DNA of 64,000 nt from Mycolicibacter engbaekii (GTDB taxonomy: Bacteria; Actinomycetota; Actinomycetes; Mycobacteriales; Mycobacteriaceae), in NCBI RefSeq assembly GCF_002101585.1, contig NZ_LQOT01000012.1, positions 23,303 through 87,302 of the forward strand, read 5' to 3'. Every line of letters begins with the position of its first letter. Within the stretch, counting starts at the first letter, position 1. The translations under genes were made by a program, and so were the position numbers. The notes under the pieces were generated by a model that saw only the letters and a list, made by a program, of their open reading frames with translations, made no database searches and was not told the origin of the DNA. Below, piece after piece: positions 63,883-64,000 of this stretch.

Positions 63883-64000
63883 ATGGCGCGCTTCGGATCT
63901 TCAGGTGGTTCCGGCAAACCCGGCGAGGACCAGACTCGGTCCATGCCCTACTCCCAGCGCGGCCCGCAGCCGCCCGGCCCGCCCCCGGCGCCCATGGGCC
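63883..64000 (+). CDS. 5' end of a Gly/Pro-rich protein, cut by the window
   Basis: ATG at 63883 opens a frame that runs to the end of the window (39 codons). It begins MARFGSSGGSGKPGEDQ and continues through a Pro-rich stretch (RGPQPPGPPPAPMG), which looks like a disordered cytosolic arm of a larger, perhaps membrane, protein. No clear ribosome-binding site is seen, though AAATGG is a reasonable start context. The family cannot be told. Confidence 0.5.
   Translation, partial: MARFGSSGGSGKPGEDQTRSMPYSQRGPQPPGPPPAPMG

Overview
The window is chromosomal DNA of a high-GC mycobacterium. The evidence is F420-dependent glucose-6-phosphate dehydrogenase, the GlnX-GlnH-PknG triad, the TMM transport factor TtfA, mycobacterial lipoproteins, a haemophore-like protein, and gene neighbourhoods that follow the M. 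tuberculosis Rv0344-Rv0419 region in compressed, mosaic order. A glycine-rich PGRS protein and a PecA-type aspartic protease occur here without the PE domain usual in M. tuberculosis. That points to a non-tuberculous lineage, possibly the M. terrae/Mycolicibacter group (inference). I see no tRNA, rRNA, CRISPR array, insertion sequence or prophage.

Layout. 1-2.7 kb: end of an unknown gene, fabH, a 57-bp tandem repeat and a double-TetR regulator. 2.8-10 kb: two lpqL-type M28 lipoproteins, the second lacking key catalytic residues, an SGNH hydrolase, thiG-thiS-thiO, divergent thiE, and mutT3. 10-15 kb: glnX-glnH-pknG, in which overlapping genes sense amino acids and pass the signal to a soluble kinase, then a secreted cupin. 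15-21 kb: fgd1, a metallo-hydrolase, a haemophore-like protein, a methyltransferase, and a TrkA-type K+ regulator divergent from a K+/H+ antiporter. 21-26 kb: a phosphodiesterase, then a divergent pair of exported proteins, one carrying the PGRS domain. 26-33.6 kb: fadE7, an SDR with a palindromic operator, purT-rhodanese-metZ, a DoxX-like protein, and purA with a thioesterase. 33.7-41.5 kb: conserved membrane proteins, a site-2 protease, a cation efflux protein, fba, a DedA protein, a GH76 protein and a secreted protein. 41.7-47 kb: a SpoU methyltransferase, a lipoprotein, pyrE, an SDR, ttfA and the PE-less PecA-like protease. 47-54.6 kb: clpB, a TetR/target pair with duplicated operators, a Cys-rich membrane protein beside a CsoR-like operator, a GAP-family protein, and a flavohaemoglobin with an epimerase. 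54.6-64 kb: dnaK-grpE-dnaJ1-hspR with two HAIR boxes, a P450/FAD-monooxygenase pair, ansP2, a small membrane protein, an lpqJ-like lipoprotein and a truncated gene.

The protein-quality genes form one regulon: HspR, encoded at the end of the dnaK operon, should bind the HAIR boxes upstream of dnaK and a similar site upstream of clpB, which also carries a SigH/SigE-like promoter. Many co-directional genes overlap by ATGA, GTGA or TGATG, which implies translational coupling.

The most unusual material is non-coding or accessory. Three 57-bp elements with TGACTCTGCG-type inverted ends lie in tail-to-tail gaps. Several palindromic operators are present. A signal peptide followed by an acidic D-x-[ED]-D-[LM]-L module appears to replace the PE domain on a PGRS protein, on its divergent neighbour and on a PecA-like protease.
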